Source: Caulobacter segnis ATCC 21756 (GTDB taxonomy: Bacteria > Pseudomonadota > Alphaproteobacteria > Caulobacterales > Caulobacteraceae). From it: a DNA stretch of 64,000 bases. Within the stretch, counting starts at the first letter, position 1. Each line of letters starts with the position of its first letter. The position numbers and the translations under genes are program-made. Below are positions 7,432 through 16,238 of this stretch, one piece after another. The notes below the pieces were generated by a model. That model ran no database searches and was not told where the DNA came from. It worked only from the letters and a program-made list of their open reading frames with translations. Location of the stretch: assembly GCF_000092285.1 (NCBI RefSeq), contig NC_014100.1, forward strand, positions 992,001-1,056,000, written 5' to 3'.

Positions 7432-8427
7432 CTAAGAACTCATCCCGCCGACGATCTCCAGGAACGCCTTCGCCGCCCTCTCGGCCCCAAGGCCATCGCA
7501 CACCGTCGCGCTCGCCGCCGACAGCGCGGCGCGGCGCTCTCCCTTCTCCAGCAGGTCCGAGACCTCCCGCGCGAAGGCCGCCTCGAAGTCCTGGGCGGCG
7601 ACGTCCAGGCAAGGCGCGACGCCGGCGGCCTCCAGAGCCCGGGCGGCGGGGGCCTGGTTGTCGGCCAGGATCAGGGCCAGGGTCGGGAGGGCCAGCACGC
7701 AGCGCTCCCAGGTGGTCGAGCCGCCGGCCCCGACGGCGAGATCGGCCTCAAGCGTCAGGCGCGGCATGTCCTGGGCGTCGACGTGGAGCGCCAGGCGCGG
7801 GTCCTCGGCGGCCAGGGCGCGCAGGGCGGGCAGGCTGGACGCCGCCCCGCCGACCACCACGTCCAGCGCCGCCTCGCCGGCGAGCGGGCGCAGCAGGCCG
7901 ACCACGCGCTGGGTGATTCCGCCGACGTCGGTCAGGCCCAGCGACACCAGGATGCGCCGCACGGGCGGTCGCTCGGCCCGCCGCGCCAACGCCGCGTCGC
8001 GCAAGGCGGCGAAGGCGGGCCGCACCGGCGCGTAGGACGGTCCCAGCAGCAGGCGCGCGCCGGACGGGATCAGGCCGTCATAGTCCTCCGCGTTGCGCGC
8101 CGGCCCCGAGTCCAGCACCAGGTCGGCGGCCAAAGGGCGATCGGCGAGGTCGTCGAGGGCGAGGGCGGGGCGGCCCTTGGCCAGCGCGCGATGGTCGTCC
8201 GCGCCCAGGCCGTAGTGGTCGAACACGATGGCGTCGAAGTCCCGATCATCCTCTGCGCGCGCCATGCCGGGCGCGAAGGCGTCCAGCACCGCGCCGACCT
8301 CGGGACGGGCCAGGAAGGCGCAGGCCGCGCCGGCCCGCTCAAGCGCCCGCGCCAGGGTCAGGGACCGCATCACATGGCCGCCGCCGACAGCGGCGCCCGC
8401 CCCGCAGACGAACAGGATCCGGCTCAT
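7432..8427 (-). CDS. pseG: UDP-2,4-diacetamido-trideoxy-altropyranose hydrolase (PseG; FlmD in Caulobacter)
   Basis: 331 aa. PseG removes UDP to give the free altrose sugar that PseI uses. The protein has the GT-B-like fold of the family: N-terminal CGAGAAVGGGHVMRSL nucleotide loop with the His thought to be catalytic, IVFDHYGLG and LDDLADRPLAADLVLD, and a C-terminal half with RRILVSLGLTDVGG and VGAGGSTTWERCVLALPTL, the UDP-binding signature. It overlaps pseF by 4 bases (ATGA), so translation is coupled. Flagellin glycosylation is needed for filament assembly in Caulobacter, which gives the likely role. Confidence 0.9.
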   Translation of the reverse strand: MSRILFVCGAGAAVGGGHVMRSLTLARALERAGAACAFLARPEVGAVLDAFAPGMARAEDDRDFDAIVFDHYGLGADDHRALAKGRPALALDDLADRPLAADLVLDSGPARNAEDYDGLIPSGARLLLGPSYAPVRPAFAALRDAALARRAERPPVRRILVSLGLTDVGGITQRVVGLLRPLAGEAALDVVVGGAASSLPALRALAAEDPRLALHVDAQDMPRLTLEADLAVGAGGSTTWERCVLALPTLALILADNQAPAARALEAAGVAPCLDVAAQDFEAAFAREVSDLLEKGERRAALSAASATVCDGLGAERAAKAFLEIVGGMSS

Positions 8428-9137
8428 ACCCGCCGGTCGCCCCCGTACTCCTGCAGATCCGGCCGGTCGCGCACGAAGGCCCGCACGTCGTCCGAGGTGA
8501 AGGCGCGGTTCTTCGGATAGAGCGCGTCATAGACGGCGGCGACGAAGGCGTAATCGTCGGGGCGGTCGACCGTCCAGCGCACCGCGCCCTGGTCGGGATG
8601 GCAGGCCAGGAACACCTGCCGCCAGCGCTCGGGCTGGGTGCGCAGGTCCCAGGTGACGTGTTCGCGCGCTTCGGGGCTGGCGACCTTGGCCGCCTCGCGC
8701 AGGGCCGAGACCCGCATCACCTCGACGTCGGTGCCCTTGGGCCAGGCGCGCCCCTCGGCGACATTGTTGGCGTAGTCGGCGCCGCTGGAAAGGCAGAGGT
8801 CGATGGTGGCGTCGATCAGGTCGGGATCGGCCAGCGGACAGTCCGCGGTCAGCCGCACCAGATGCTCGGCCGGATGGGCGTCCAGCGCGCCGAGGAACCG
8901 CTCCTGCACATCGTAGAGCGAGCCGCGGAACACAGCGATGCCCTCGCGCAGCACGGCCTTCTCGATCGCGTCGTCCTCGCGGCCGTCCGAGGTGGCCACG
9001 ACCAGCTTGTCGATCTTGCGGGCGCGGGCGACGCGCTCGATCTGCCGCACGATCATCGGTTGGCGCACGATGGGCATCAGCACCTTGCCGGGCAGCCGGG
9101 TGGAGCTCATGCGGGCCTGGAGGATGGCGACGATCAT
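8424..9137 (-). CDS. pseF: Pseudaminate cytidylyltransferase (PseF/SpsF type; FlmC in Caulobacter)
   Basis: 237 aa. It activates pseudaminic acid with CTP before transfer to flagellin. The N-terminal nucleotide-binding motif ILQARMSSTRLPGKVL is characteristic of the SpsF-like cytidylyltransferases; further motifs are VVATSDGREDDAIE, FRGSLYDVQERF and RLTADCPLADPDLID. It is the first gene of a two-gene unit with pseG and is divergent from a GST gene. Substrate assignment rests on the neighbour PseG and on nearby PseI; PseB, PseC and PseH are not in this window. Confidence 0.85.
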   Translation of the reverse strand: MIVAILQARMSSTRLPGKVLMPIVRQPMIVRQIERVARARKIDKLVVATSDGREDDAIEKAVLREGIAVFRGSLYDVQERFLGALDAHPAEHLVRLTADCPLADPDLIDATIDLCLSSGADYANNVAEGRAWPKGTDVEVMRVSALREAAKVASPEAREHVTWDLRTQPERWRQVFLACHPDQGAVRWTVDRPDDYAFVAAVYDALYPKNRAFTSDDVRAFVRDRPDLQEYGGDRRV

Positions 9138-9256
9138 GCGCGGATGATGGGGTGTCTCGCCGTGAAAGGCTAGCGCCAGGCGAGGCGAGACGTGGAGCCT
9201 TGCCGAACGCTGAACGGCTGGTCATTGGTTAGACCCAGAGACCGGAGGAACGCGTC

Positions 9257-9919
9257 GTGATCGTCGTCCATCACCTGAACAATTCCCGGAGCCAGCGTGT
9301 CCTTTGGCTGCTCGAGGAGCTGGGCGTTCCCTACGAGGTCAAGCGCTACGAGCGCGATCCCCAGACCATGCTGGCCCCGCCGGCGCTGAAGGCGATCCAC
9401 CCGCTGGGCAAGTCGCCGGTGATCAGCGATGGCGACACGGTCATCGCCGAGACCGGCGCGATCATCGAGTACGTCACCGAGGTTCACGGCCAGGGGCGTC
9501 TGATCCCGGCGGCGGGCTCGGCGGAGCGCCTGCGCTACACCTACTGGCTGCACTACGCCGAGGGCTCGGCCATGACGCCGCTGCTGCTGACGCTGGTGTT
9601 CTCGGCCCTGCCCAAGCGCGCGCCGGGTCTGATGAAGCCGCTGGTGAAGTCGATCGCCGCCAAGGCCCAGGCCGGCTTCGTCGATCCGCAGCTGAAAACC
9701 CACATCGACTACTGGGAAGCCGAATTGGCCAAGTCGCCGTGGTTCGCGGGCCCCGAGTTCACCGCCGCCGATATCGCCATGAGCTTCCCGCTGGAGGCGG
9801 GCGCCGACCGCGCCGGCGCCGCCAGCCGCCCGCATATCAAGGCGTTCCTGGAGAAGATCCACGCCCGCCCGGCCTACCAGCGGGCCCTGGAGCGCGGCGG
9901 GCCATACGCTTACGCGTAA
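9257..9919 (+). CDS. Glutathione S-transferase family protein
   Basis: 220 aa. The N-terminal thioredoxin-like domain has VHHLNNSRSQRVLWLLEELG, where a serine near position 10 is in the place of the catalytic Ser/Tyr, and the cis-proline loop (HPLGKSPVI) followed by the glutathione-contacting AETGAIIEYV. The all-helical C-terminal half ends AYQRALERGGPYAY. GGAGG lies just upstream of the start (9243-9247). These enzymes conjugate or reduce electrophiles with glutathione; the substrate is unknown. The gene stands alone, divergent from pseF. Confidence 0.9.
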   Translation: MIVVHHLNNSRSQRVLWLLEELGVPYEVKRYERDPQTMLAPPALKAIHPLGKSPVISDGDTVIAETGAIIEYVTEVHGQGRLIPAAGSAERLRYTYWLHYAEGSAMTPLLLTLVFSALPKRAPGLMKPLVKSIAAKAQAGFVDPQLKTHIDYWEAELAKSPWFAGPEFTAADIAMSFPLEAGADRAGAASRPHIKAFLEKIHARPAYQRALERGGPYAYA

Positions 9920-9994
9920 CGGGTTTGGCGGCCTGCGACCAAGCGTCGCCGTGGCGTTAAAGTTAAGGCTTGGCAAACCAACGCCCGAGCAATC

Positions 9995-10417
9995 GTGAGC
10001 CTAGCGTCGCGGCCTCCGTCCGTGGCGCGGAGAGGGAGCACGCCCGCCTTGATCTCGGCCTCGACGCCACAGCCTGCTGAACGCCGCCGCGTGGCGACGA
10101 TCCTGAGCTCTGTCGCGCTCGGCGTCTCGGGCGCGCTGCTGGGCCTGTTCGCCGCCGTGGCCGTGGAGGCCCAGCCCCGGACGCCCGGCCGCGTTGCGGC
10201 GATCTTCCCGCCCTGGTGGTCCTCCGCCCGGATCTTCGGCGCGGCCGGAACGGCCGGCGACATCGCCGACGCCGGCGGCGCGCCCTTCATCGTCATTCTG
10301 CGCGGCGATCCCGCCCGCCTTTCGGAGCGGGCGCGCGAGGCCGGCGCCTTGCTGTTGCTGGACCCGGCCCTGGCCGGCGTCTGCGCTCGCCCGTCTTCAC
10401 CGGACGCCACGCCATGA
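9995..10417 (+). CDS. Small membrane-anchored protein coupled to a chemoreceptor, unknown
   Basis: 140 aa in the longest reading from GTG 9995; a TTG about 18 codons later, after GAGGGAGC, is an alternative start. One hydrophobic segment (about residues 33-58, [17 protein letters not shown]) is followed by about 80 residues, probably outside the membrane, containing [18 protein letters not shown] and [13 protein letters not shown]. No family recognised. The stop overlaps the chemoreceptor start as ATGA (10414-10417), so both proteins are probably made together, which hints at a membrane partner or ligand-presenting role for the receptor. Confidence 0.6.
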   Translation: MSLASRPPSVARRGSTPALISASTPQPAERRRVATILSSVALGVSGALLGLFAAVAVEAQPRTPGRVAAIFPPWWSSARIFGAAGTAGDIADAGGAPFIVILRGDPARLSERAREAGALLLLDPALAGVCARPSSPDATP

Positions 10418-12045
10418 AAGCGCCCTCCGCCATGAAAGCGCCCTTCAACCTGGTCTTCTCGAGCCTCGACGAGCAACGCAAGATCGGCGGCAAGCTGATC
10501 GTCGTGCTGGCCTGGGCCATGGTTCCGGTCGTGCTGGGCGCACGCCTGCTGGCCCACGGCGCCCTTCTGGGCCTGGCCGTGGCCGTTGTCATCGCGGCCG
10601 CGGCCGCCACCCTGGCCTGGCGGCGCGGGGGGCAGGGATCGGCGGGCCGGGCGCTGCTCGGCGTGGCCCTGATGGCGCAGGTTTCGCTGCTGGTCGCCGC
10701 GCTGGGCGGCCATGCGTGGCAGACCGACATGCACATGGCCTATTTCGCGGCCCTGGCCGTGCTGGTGGTCTATTGCGACTGGCTGGTGATCGCCGCCGCG
10801 GCCGCGACCGTGGCCGTGCATCACCTGGGGCTGAGCTATCTGCTGCCGCAGGCGGTCTTCCCCGGCTCCGCCAGTTTGGGGCGCGTGATCGTCCACGCCG
10901 TGATCCTGATCGTGGAGGCGGGGGCCCTGATCGCCATCAGCGCCAGCGTCAACCACATGTTCGCCGTCGCTCAAGGCGCGCGCGCCAAGGCCGAGGAAGC
11001 CGTTGAGGAGGCCCGGGCCGCCCAGGACGCCGCCGAGGGCGCGCGCCGCTCCGAGCAGGAAACCCGCCTCAGCCACGCCGACGCGCATAGGCAGGCCGAG
11101 ACCCAACGCGACGCGGCCATCGCCGCCCTGGGCCAGGCGCTGTCCCACCTGGCGCGCGGCGACCTGACCGCGCGGCTGCACACCCAGTTCGCCGAGGCCT
11201 ACGAGGCCCTGCGCTCCGACTACAACACAGCCGCCGACCGTCTCGCCGACGCCCTGACCGTGATCGAGGGCCGGGTCGACGGCGTGCGTTCGGGCTCCGA
11301 CCAGATCGCCGACGCCGTCCAATCGCTGGCCCGCCGCACCGAGCGCCAGGCCGCCAGCCTGCAGGCGACCGCCTCGACCATGGACGACATCACCGCCACG
11401 GTCGGCCAGACGGCCTCGGGCGCCAAGCGCGCCGCCGACGTCGTGGCCCGCACCCGCGACGACGCCGAACGCTCCAGCGAGGTCGTCGAGCAGACCGTCT
11501 CCGCCATGACCGCCATCGAACGCTCGTCGCAGGAGATCACCAACATCATCGGCGTGATCGACGAGATCGCCTTCCAGACCAACCTGCTGGCGCTGAACGC
11601 GGGGGTCGAGGCCGCCCGGGCCGGCGAGAGCGGCAAGGGCTTCGCCGTCGTCGCCATGGAAGTCCGGGCCCTGGCCCAGCGCTCGGCCGAGGCGGCCAAG
11701 GAGATCAAGCAACTGATCTCGACCTCGACGGGCCAGGTCGAAACCGGCGTCGGCCTCGTGGCGCGCACCGGCGAGGCCCTGCAGCGGATGGTCACCCAGA
11801 TTTCGGAGATCGACGCCCTGGTCTCGGAGATCGCCGGCTCGGCCCAGGCCCAGGCCCAGGGCCTGGCGCAGGTCAATACGTCCGTCGCCGAGATGGACCA
11901 GGGGCTGCGGGAGAACGCCGGCATGGTCGAGGAGACCTCTGAGGCGACCCAGACCCTGAACGCCGACGCCGCCCTGCTGGCCGACCTCGTCGACCAGTTC
12001 GACCTGCCGCATGGGCCGCCGACCATCGAGCGGCTGCGGGCCTAG
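10414..12045 (+). CDS. Methyl-accepting chemotaxis protein with multi-helix membrane input
   Basis: 543 aa. The ATG at 10414 overlaps the preceding stop. The first 190 residues are a membrane block of roughly six helices with little room for a periplasmic sensor domain. A coiled coil rich in Ala, Glu and Arg follows (about 190-235), then a HAMP-like part and the signalling domain, with the hairpin tip [22 protein letters not shown]-type sequence near residue 385 that contacts CheA and CheW. The C-terminus ([15 protein letters not shown]) has no CheR-tethering pentapeptide. The input signal is unknown; a membrane or energy-state signal is one option, given the lack of a ligand domain. Confidence 0.92.
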   Translation: MKAPSAMKAPFNLVFSSLDEQRKIGGKLIVVLAWAMVPVVLGARLLAHGALLGLAVAVVIAAAAATLAWRRGGQGSAGRALLGVALMAQVSLLVAALGGHAWQTDMHMAYFAALAVLVVYCDWLVIAAAAATVAVHHLGLSYLLPQAVFPGSASLGRVIVHAVILIVEAGALIAISASVNHMFAVAQGARAKAEEAVEEARAAQDAAEGARRSEQETRLSHADAHRQAETQRDAAIAALGQALSHLARGDLTARLHTQFAEAYEALRSDYNTAADRLADALTVIEGRVDGVRSGSDQIADAVQSLARRTERQAASLQATASTMDDITATVGQTASGAKRAADVVARTRDDAERSSEVVEQTVSAMTAIERSSQEITNIIGVIDEIAFQTNLLALNAGVEAARAGESGKGFAVVAMEVRALAQRSAEAAKEIKQLISTSTGQVETGVGLVARTGEALQRMVTQISEIDALVSEIAGSAQAQAQGLAQVNTSVAEMDQGLRENAGMVEETSEATQTLNADAALLADLVDQFDLPHGPPTIERLRA

Positions 12046-12297
12046 GGCGCGCCGCGGCCGGCGGACGCCGGGGCGGATCGCCCTCGCGGGAACTGACGCG
12101 TGCGCGCCGCGTTTTGAGCCGCTAGCCCTAAACGTTCCGGATCGCTCGGAAGCTCGGACTTACCGGCCAAGCTAAGCTTGACCTTGAGCCCGCCCCCCTT
12201 GCTTATCCAGAACTGGGCGCCTATCCTCCCAGCCCCCGGTCACGAGCGCCCGCGACCGGAAGTCTTTCCTCTCAAGGCGTCCGAGCTAAAATCCGCA
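12046..12297 (+). promoter_or_regulatory. Region upstream of greA with a possible promoter
   Basis: About 250 bases without a credible gene. TTGACC at 12178-12183 and GCTTAT at 12201-12206, 17 bases apart, are the best -35/-10 candidates for greA. A longer in-frame reading of greA from 12178 has no ribosome-binding site and is outside the family's length. Confidence 0.35.
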
Positions 12298-12771
12298 ATG
12301 GAAAAAGTGCCGATGACCGTCGGGGGTTATCAAACCCTCGACGAAGAACTGAAGCGTTTGAAGACCATCGAACGTCCGTCGGTGATCGCCGCGATCGCCG
12401 AGGCGCGTTCGCACGGCGACCTGTCGGAAAACGCCGAGTACCACGCCGCCAAGGAGCGTCAGGGCTGGATCGAAGGCCAGATCGCCGAGATCGAGGACAA
12501 GATCGCCCGCGCCCAGGTCATCGACGTGTCGAAGCTTTCGGGCAAACAGGTCAAGTTCGGCGCCACCGTCTCGGTGATCGACGAGGACACCGAGGAAGAG
12601 GCCCGCTACCAGATCGTGGGCGACCACGAGGCCGACGTGAAGTCGGGCCGCATCTCGCTGTCCTCGCCGCTGTCGCGCGCGATGATCGGCAAGGAAGTCG
12701 GCGAGGTGGTCGAGGTCAACACGCCCGGCGGCGTGAAGGCCTACGAGATCACCAAGGTCGAGTGGCTCTAA
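12298..12771 (+). CDS. greA: Transcription elongation factor GreA
   Basis: 157 aa from ATG 12298, the usual GreA length. It binds the secondary channel of RNA polymerase and stimulates cleavage of backtracked RNA. The N-terminal coiled coil carries [20 protein letters not shown] and the conserved tip [18 protein letters not shown], whose acidic residues help position Mg at the active site. The C-terminal FKBP-like domain ends [19 protein letters not shown] and YEITKVEWL. It is followed by a good intrinsic terminator. Confidence 0.97.
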   Translation: MEKVPMTVGGYQTLDEELKRLKTIERPSVIAAIAEARSHGDLSENAEYHAAKERQGWIEGQIAEIEDKIARAQVIDVSKLSGKQVKFGATVSVIDEDTEEEARYQIVGDHEADVKSGRISLSSPLSRAMIGKEVGEVVEVNTPGGVKAYEITKVEWL

Positions 12772-12812
12772 GGCTTCCCGCCTTAGCGACGCCACAAGTC
12801 TGATAGACCTAG

Positions 12813-12865
12813 ACAAGGCCGTTCCAGGCGACTCCGCCCAGGGACGGCCTTGTTTCGTTTTCGTT
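12813..12865 (+). terminator. Intrinsic terminator of greA
   Basis: Perfect 10-base arms ACAAGGCCGT (12813-12822) and ACGGCCTTGT (12844-12853) followed by the T-rich run TTTCGTTTTCGTT. The next gene starts just past it at 12881. Confidence 0.85.
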
Positions 12866-12880
12866 GCCCGGGGTGACGAC

Positions 12881-13957
12881 TTGGCCGAAACGCCGAAATC
12901 TCCGCCCGCCCTTCCGCTCAAGGTCTGGGCCGTGTCCGACGGTCGCGCCGGCATCGAGGCCCAGGTCGTGGGCCTGGCCGACGCCCTGTCGCGCCTCGTT
13001 CCCTGCGAAGTGACGGTCAAGCGCGTGGCCTGGAAGGGCCGCACGGGGCGGCTGCCCTGGTGGCTGAACCTCTTCCCCCGCCGCTGGCTGGCGCCCGAGA
13101 GCGACATTCCCGGCCCCAAGGATTCCGAGGCCTGGCCCGACGTCTGGCTGGCCGCCGGCCGCGCCACCTTGCCCCTGTCGATCCGGGCCAAGCGCTGGTC
13201 GGGCGGCAAGACCTATGTCGTGCAGATCCAGGATCCGCGCGTCCCGGCCACCATGTTCGACCTGGTGATCCCGCCCAAGCACGACCGCCTGTCGGGCGAC
13301 AACGTCCTGCCGATCATGGGCTCGCCGCACCGGGTGACGCCCGAGCGGCTGGAACAGGAGGCCAAGGCCTTCAAGCGCCTGACCGATCCGCTGCCGCATC
13401 CGCGGGTGGCCGTGCTGGTGGGCGGCAAGTCGAAGGCCTTCGATCTCTCCAGCGAGCGCGCGGCCCAGATCGCCCACTCCATCCAGATCCCGCTGGAGCA
13501 GGAGGGCGGGTCGCTGATGATGACCTTCTCGCGCCGCACGCCCGAACCGGCCCGCGCCCTGATCACCGCCCGTCTGCGCCACCTGCCGGGGGTCATTTGG
13601 AACGGGGAGGGGGCCAACCCCTATTTCGCCTTCCTCGCCGCCGCCGACTACATCCTCGTCACCGAGGACTCGACCAACATGGCCACCGAGGCGGCCTCGA
13701 CCGGCAAGCCGCTCTTCGTGCTGAAGATGGACGGCTCCAGCCTGAAGTTCCGGCTGTTCCACGAAGAGCTGGAGCGCATGGGCGCGGCGCGTCCCTACGG
13801 CGGGGCCTTCCACGGCTGGACCTACGAGCCGGTCAACGAGACCGACCGCGCCGCGCGCGAGATCCTGGCGCGGATGGAGGTGGAGGTTCCGACGGCCGCC
13901 GAGCCGCTGCCTAGGCCCAAGCGCAAGCCGAGAGCGCCGAAGGCCGATCCGGCCTAG
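12881..13957 (+). CDS. ELM1/GtrOC1-family protein (mitochondrial fission ELM1-like)
   Basis: 358 aa with TTG as the only in-frame start that keeps the conserved N-terminus (LKVWAVSDGRAGIEAQVVGLA). The family has a glycosyltransferase-B-like fold; alphaproteobacterial members are found near lipopolysaccharide genes, and a plant member, ELM1, works in organelle fission. Visible motifs: YVVQIQDPRVPATMFDLVI, VLVGGKSKAF, TFSRRTPEPAR, and the sugar-nucleotide-site-like DYILVTEDSTNMATEAASTG near residue 255. The tail is Lys/Arg/Pro rich. The substrate is unknown, and function is inferred from fold only. Confidence 0.8.
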   Translation: MAETPKSPPALPLKVWAVSDGRAGIEAQVVGLADALSRLVPCEVTVKRVAWKGRTGRLPWWLNLFPRRWLAPESDIPGPKDSEAWPDVWLAAGRATLPLSIRAKRWSGGKTYVVQIQDPRVPATMFDLVIPPKHDRLSGDNVLPIMGSPHRVTPERLEQEAKAFKRLTDPLPHPRVAVLVGGKSKAFDLSSERAAQIAHSIQIPLEQEGGSLMMTFSRRTPEPARALITARLRHLPGVIWNGEGANPYFAFLAAADYILVTEDSTNMATEAASTGKPLFVLKMDGSSLKFRLFHEELERMGAARPYGGAFHGWTYEPVNETDRAAREILARMEVEVPTAAEPLPRPKRKPRAPKADPA

Positions 13958-14052
13958 CCGGCCTTGGCCGCGAGGCTCGCCTCTGAACTGAAGACCTGAA
14001 GGTCGGCTTTGGGTGGATTGCGGACGAGCTCGGCGCGCCTCAGACTTCGGCC

Positions 14053-14433
14053 ATGAGCACGAGCGATACAAAAGCATTCGATGTCCGGGTCCGCGAGGAC
14101 GGTGCAATCGAGATCAGTGGATCAGCCGCCGCACACACGTTGATGCGCATCGCATTGACAGCGAAGTTCCAGACCCAGGTCTCGGCTGAAATACTCCTAA
14201 GCCCCTTCGTTCAGGAGCTAATCGACGCCGTTTTGAAGGTCACTCCCTACCCACCTAATATCGACTGGTCGGAGCCCGGAGTTTTGACGCCCCCCGCCTT
14301 TCTGGACGTCGTCGGGGAGGTCAGGGAGTTCCAGGCGCGACACCAACCGGCGACGCCGCTCGCCGAGCTAGTGCAACGGGCGCTGCATCCCTACCAAGTG
14401 CCACTCGACCGGCTCGGCCTCGGCACGGAGTAA
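14053..14433 (+). CDS. Hypothetical protein, lower-GC gene pair (first gene)
   Basis: 126 aa, no family recognised. The gene uses many codons that are rare in its neighbours (ACA, GCA, ATA, CTA) and is visibly less GC-rich, a sign of recent acquisition. The sequence is soluble, with FDVRVREDGAIEISGSAAAH at the start and PFVQELIDAVLKVTPYPPN in the middle. The next small gene begins 9 bases later, so the two probably form a unit. Both lie between an ELM1-like gene and a gene on the other strand, with no mobile element nearby. Confidence 0.65.
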   Translation: MSTSDTKAFDVRVREDGAIEISGSAAAHTLMRIALTAKFQTQVSAEILLSPFVQELIDAVLKVTPYPPNIDWSEPGVLTPPAFLDVVGEVREFQARHQPATPLAELVQRALHPYQVPLDRLGLGTE

Positions 14434-14442
14434 ACGCCACCA

Positions 14443-14637
14443 ATGATCAAGCTCCGCCAGACGGCTACCTTCTCCGACATCCGCCTTTCCATCCATGAAC
14501 TGACGCTCCTCAGCAACGCGCTGAACGAAGTGTGCAACGGTGGGGATATTGACGACGCCGAGTTTGCGACACGCCTAGGCGCAGAGCGAGATGAGTTACG
14601 CCAGCTCCTTGAGAATATCGGTTCGGCAATCCTCTAA
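14443..14637 (+). CDS. Hypothetical small protein, lower-GC gene pair (second gene)
   Basis: 64 aa, no family recognised. The sequence IRLSIHELTLLSNALNEVCNGG and DDAEFATRLGAERDELRQLL predicts two helices joined by a short loop. It starts 9 bases after the previous gene and shares its lower GC content. The size ratio and tight spacing resemble immunity or toxin-antitoxin style pairs, but no toxin motif is seen in either protein. Confidence 0.6.
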   Translation: MIKLRQTATFSDIRLSIHELTLLSNALNEVCNGGDIDDAEFATRLGAERDELRQLLENIGSAIL

Positions 14638-14702
14638 GCAGACCTGCCTGACTTCCGACTAGGGTCGAAAGCCCGTCTTGGTCTCAGGCCGGTGATCGGA
14701 CA

Positions 14703-15158
14703 TTATTCGTCGCCGGCCGCCGCCTCCATGGGCGGATGCTCCAGCGGCTTCAGATCCGGCGCGAGCCAGCCTCGCCGGGCCTCCACCGAGAACAGGCGCT
14801 CGCGGGACCAGTGGGTCAGCGGCCAGGCCTTGTCGCCCATCGGGGTCGCCAGCAGGCGCGCGACGGCGTCGCTGTCGCTAGTCCCGGCCGGCAGGGCCCC
14901 GACGAAGGCGCGGATGGCGGCCAGATAGGCCTGGGTGATGGTCTCGTGATAGCCGCTGGTGTCGTCGTTCACGCCGCCCACGGCGACGTTGTAGGTCTGG
15001 ATGATCCCAGGCAGGTCGCGCTCCAGCTCCGCGTCGCGGGTGCGGACCAGGCGCAGGGTGGCGGCCAGGTGCGCGGCGTGCGTCCAGCGCTCCTTGGGCA
15101 GGGTGCGGCCCACCAGCCCCTCGGCCAGGGCGGCGATCTCTTCGTCGGCGTAGCTCAT
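14703..15158 (-). CDS. Conserved hypothetical protein with WTHAAHL motif
   Basis: 151 aa, soluble, predicted all-helical. Residues 25-31 read WTHAAHL and residues about 70-74 read GYHET; the clustered histidines and Glu could bind a metal, but this is inference. It also has WPLTHWSRERLFSVEARRGW near the C-terminus. I recognise the pattern as a widespread uncharacterised family and cannot name a function. It is a single gene, followed upstream on its strand by a family B repeat. Confidence 0.75.
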   Translation of the reverse strand: MSYADEEIAALAEGLVGRTLPKERWTHAAHLAATLRLVRTRDAELERDLPGIIQTYNVAVGGVNDDTSGYHETITQAYLAAIRAFVGALPAGTSDSDAVARLLATPMGDKAWPLTHWSRERLFSVEARRGWLAPDLKPLEHPPMEAAAGDE

Positions 15159-15233
15159 GAAACGGTGTTAGCCGATGGCGGGCGGCGAAGGCTAGAGCGG
15201 GTGCGATCACGGCCGTCCAACTCCAATCACCGT

Positions 15234-15340
15234 GTCATCCCGGAAGCCTCGCAGAGGTTATCCGGGACCCAGGGGGTGCGTGAACGCCGTGCGAACCGCC
15301 CCTGGGTCCCGGCTCTGCGCTGCGCTTCGGCCGGGATGAC
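15234..15340. repeat. Family B palindromic repeat, copy 2
   Basis: GTCATCCCGGAAG start and CTTCGGCCGGGATGAC end, with the inner pair CCGGGACCCAGGGG / CCCCTGGGTCCCGG. It lies between the WTHAAHL gene and the kinase gene. Confidence 0.9.
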
Positions 15341-15353
15341 ACTGGAAAAGGGC

Positions 15354-16238
15354 TTAAAGCGCCTCTCTTGGCCACCGCCGCTCATCCAACCTCACCACGA
15401 CATCCGCCACGCCCGGCAGGTCTTCCGCGATCCAGCGGGTCAGGCGCTCGTAGTGGGCGATGAAGCGATCGAGGGCGGCTTCGTCCATGGCGAGGGCGGG
15501 GTCCCGACCCTCGGCGGCGAGCCGCGCGCGCAGGCGTTCTTCCTGTTCTCCGCGCCAGACGCGGACCGTGGCGAAGTCCGGGGCTGTCATCAGCGCCAGG
15601 CGGTCGAGCCGCGCGAACAGCGGCGCGTAGGGCCCCGCCAGCGCCGCGTTGGCGAAGCCGCGCCAGGCGCCGTCGGGGTCCTCGTCGCGCTCGAGGGCGT
15701 TGATGGGGACGTCCAGCATCGTGGCCGGCTGGGCGCGCGCGCCGACGCACCAGCCCTCCAGCAGCACGATGTCGACCGGACCCGCCACGCGCGGCCATGT
15801 GGCCTCCGGCGCGCGGTCGTCGAGGGCCTTGTCGAAGCGGGGCAGGGCGGTGGCTCCGGGCCTTCCCAGGGCGTCCAGCACCGCAAGCCCCAGGGCCGGG
15901 TCGTGGGTGCCCGGAACGCCGCGCGTCGTCAGCAGCGGATGAACCTCGCGCGCCAGCCGGGTCCGCTCGGCGCGGGTCAGGTAGAGGTCGTCGATCGACA
16001 GGACGGCGACCTTGAGGCCGCGCGCGGCCAGCAGCCGCTCGACCAGGGCGACCAGGGTCGACTTGCCCGAGCCTTGCGGCCCGCAGATCCCGACCACCAG
16101 CGGCGAGCGGCCCTCGTCGGCCCAGCCGGCGATCCGCGCCGCCAGGGGCCGATGCAGGCGGGCCGCCAGGGTCGCGAAGTCCTCCGGCAGACCCTCCTCG
16201 CGCGCGAAGGTCGCGACGATCGCCGCCTCGGACGCCAT
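15354..16238 (-). CDS. P-loop kinase, glycerate-kinase/Tda10 type
   Basis: 294 aa. The Walker A motif GICGPQGSGKSTLV is at about residues 50-63. SIDDLYLTRAERTRLAREVHPLL and the following TRGVPGTHD are typical of the plant-type D-glycerate 3-kinase and fungal Tda10 group, related to pantothenate and uridine kinases. VLLEGWCVGA matches the same family. The reaction is phosphorylation of a small metabolite, with glycerate the best guess. Its start codon abuts the stop of the histidine kinase gene (shared base 16238), so the two are co-transcribed. Confidence 0.8.
   Translation of the reverse strand: MASEAAIVATFAREEGLPEDFATLAARLHRPLAARIAGWADEGRSPLVVGICGPQGSGKSTLVALVERLLAARGLKVAVLSIDDLYLTRAERTRLAREVHPLLTTRGVPGTHDPALGLAVLDALGRPGATALPRFDKALDDRAPEATWPRVAGPVDIVLLEGWCVGARAQPATMLDVPINALERDEDPDGAWRGFANAALAGPYAPLFARLDRLALMTAPDFATVRVWRGEQEERLRARLAAEGRDPALAMDEAALDRFIAHYERLTRWIAEDLPGVADVVVRLDERRWPREAL

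Noticed and set aside
12809-14107. 432-codon frame antisense to the ELM1-like gene
   Set aside because: Gln/Arg/Gly-rich sequence with no domain; it mirrors the conserved gene on the + strand.
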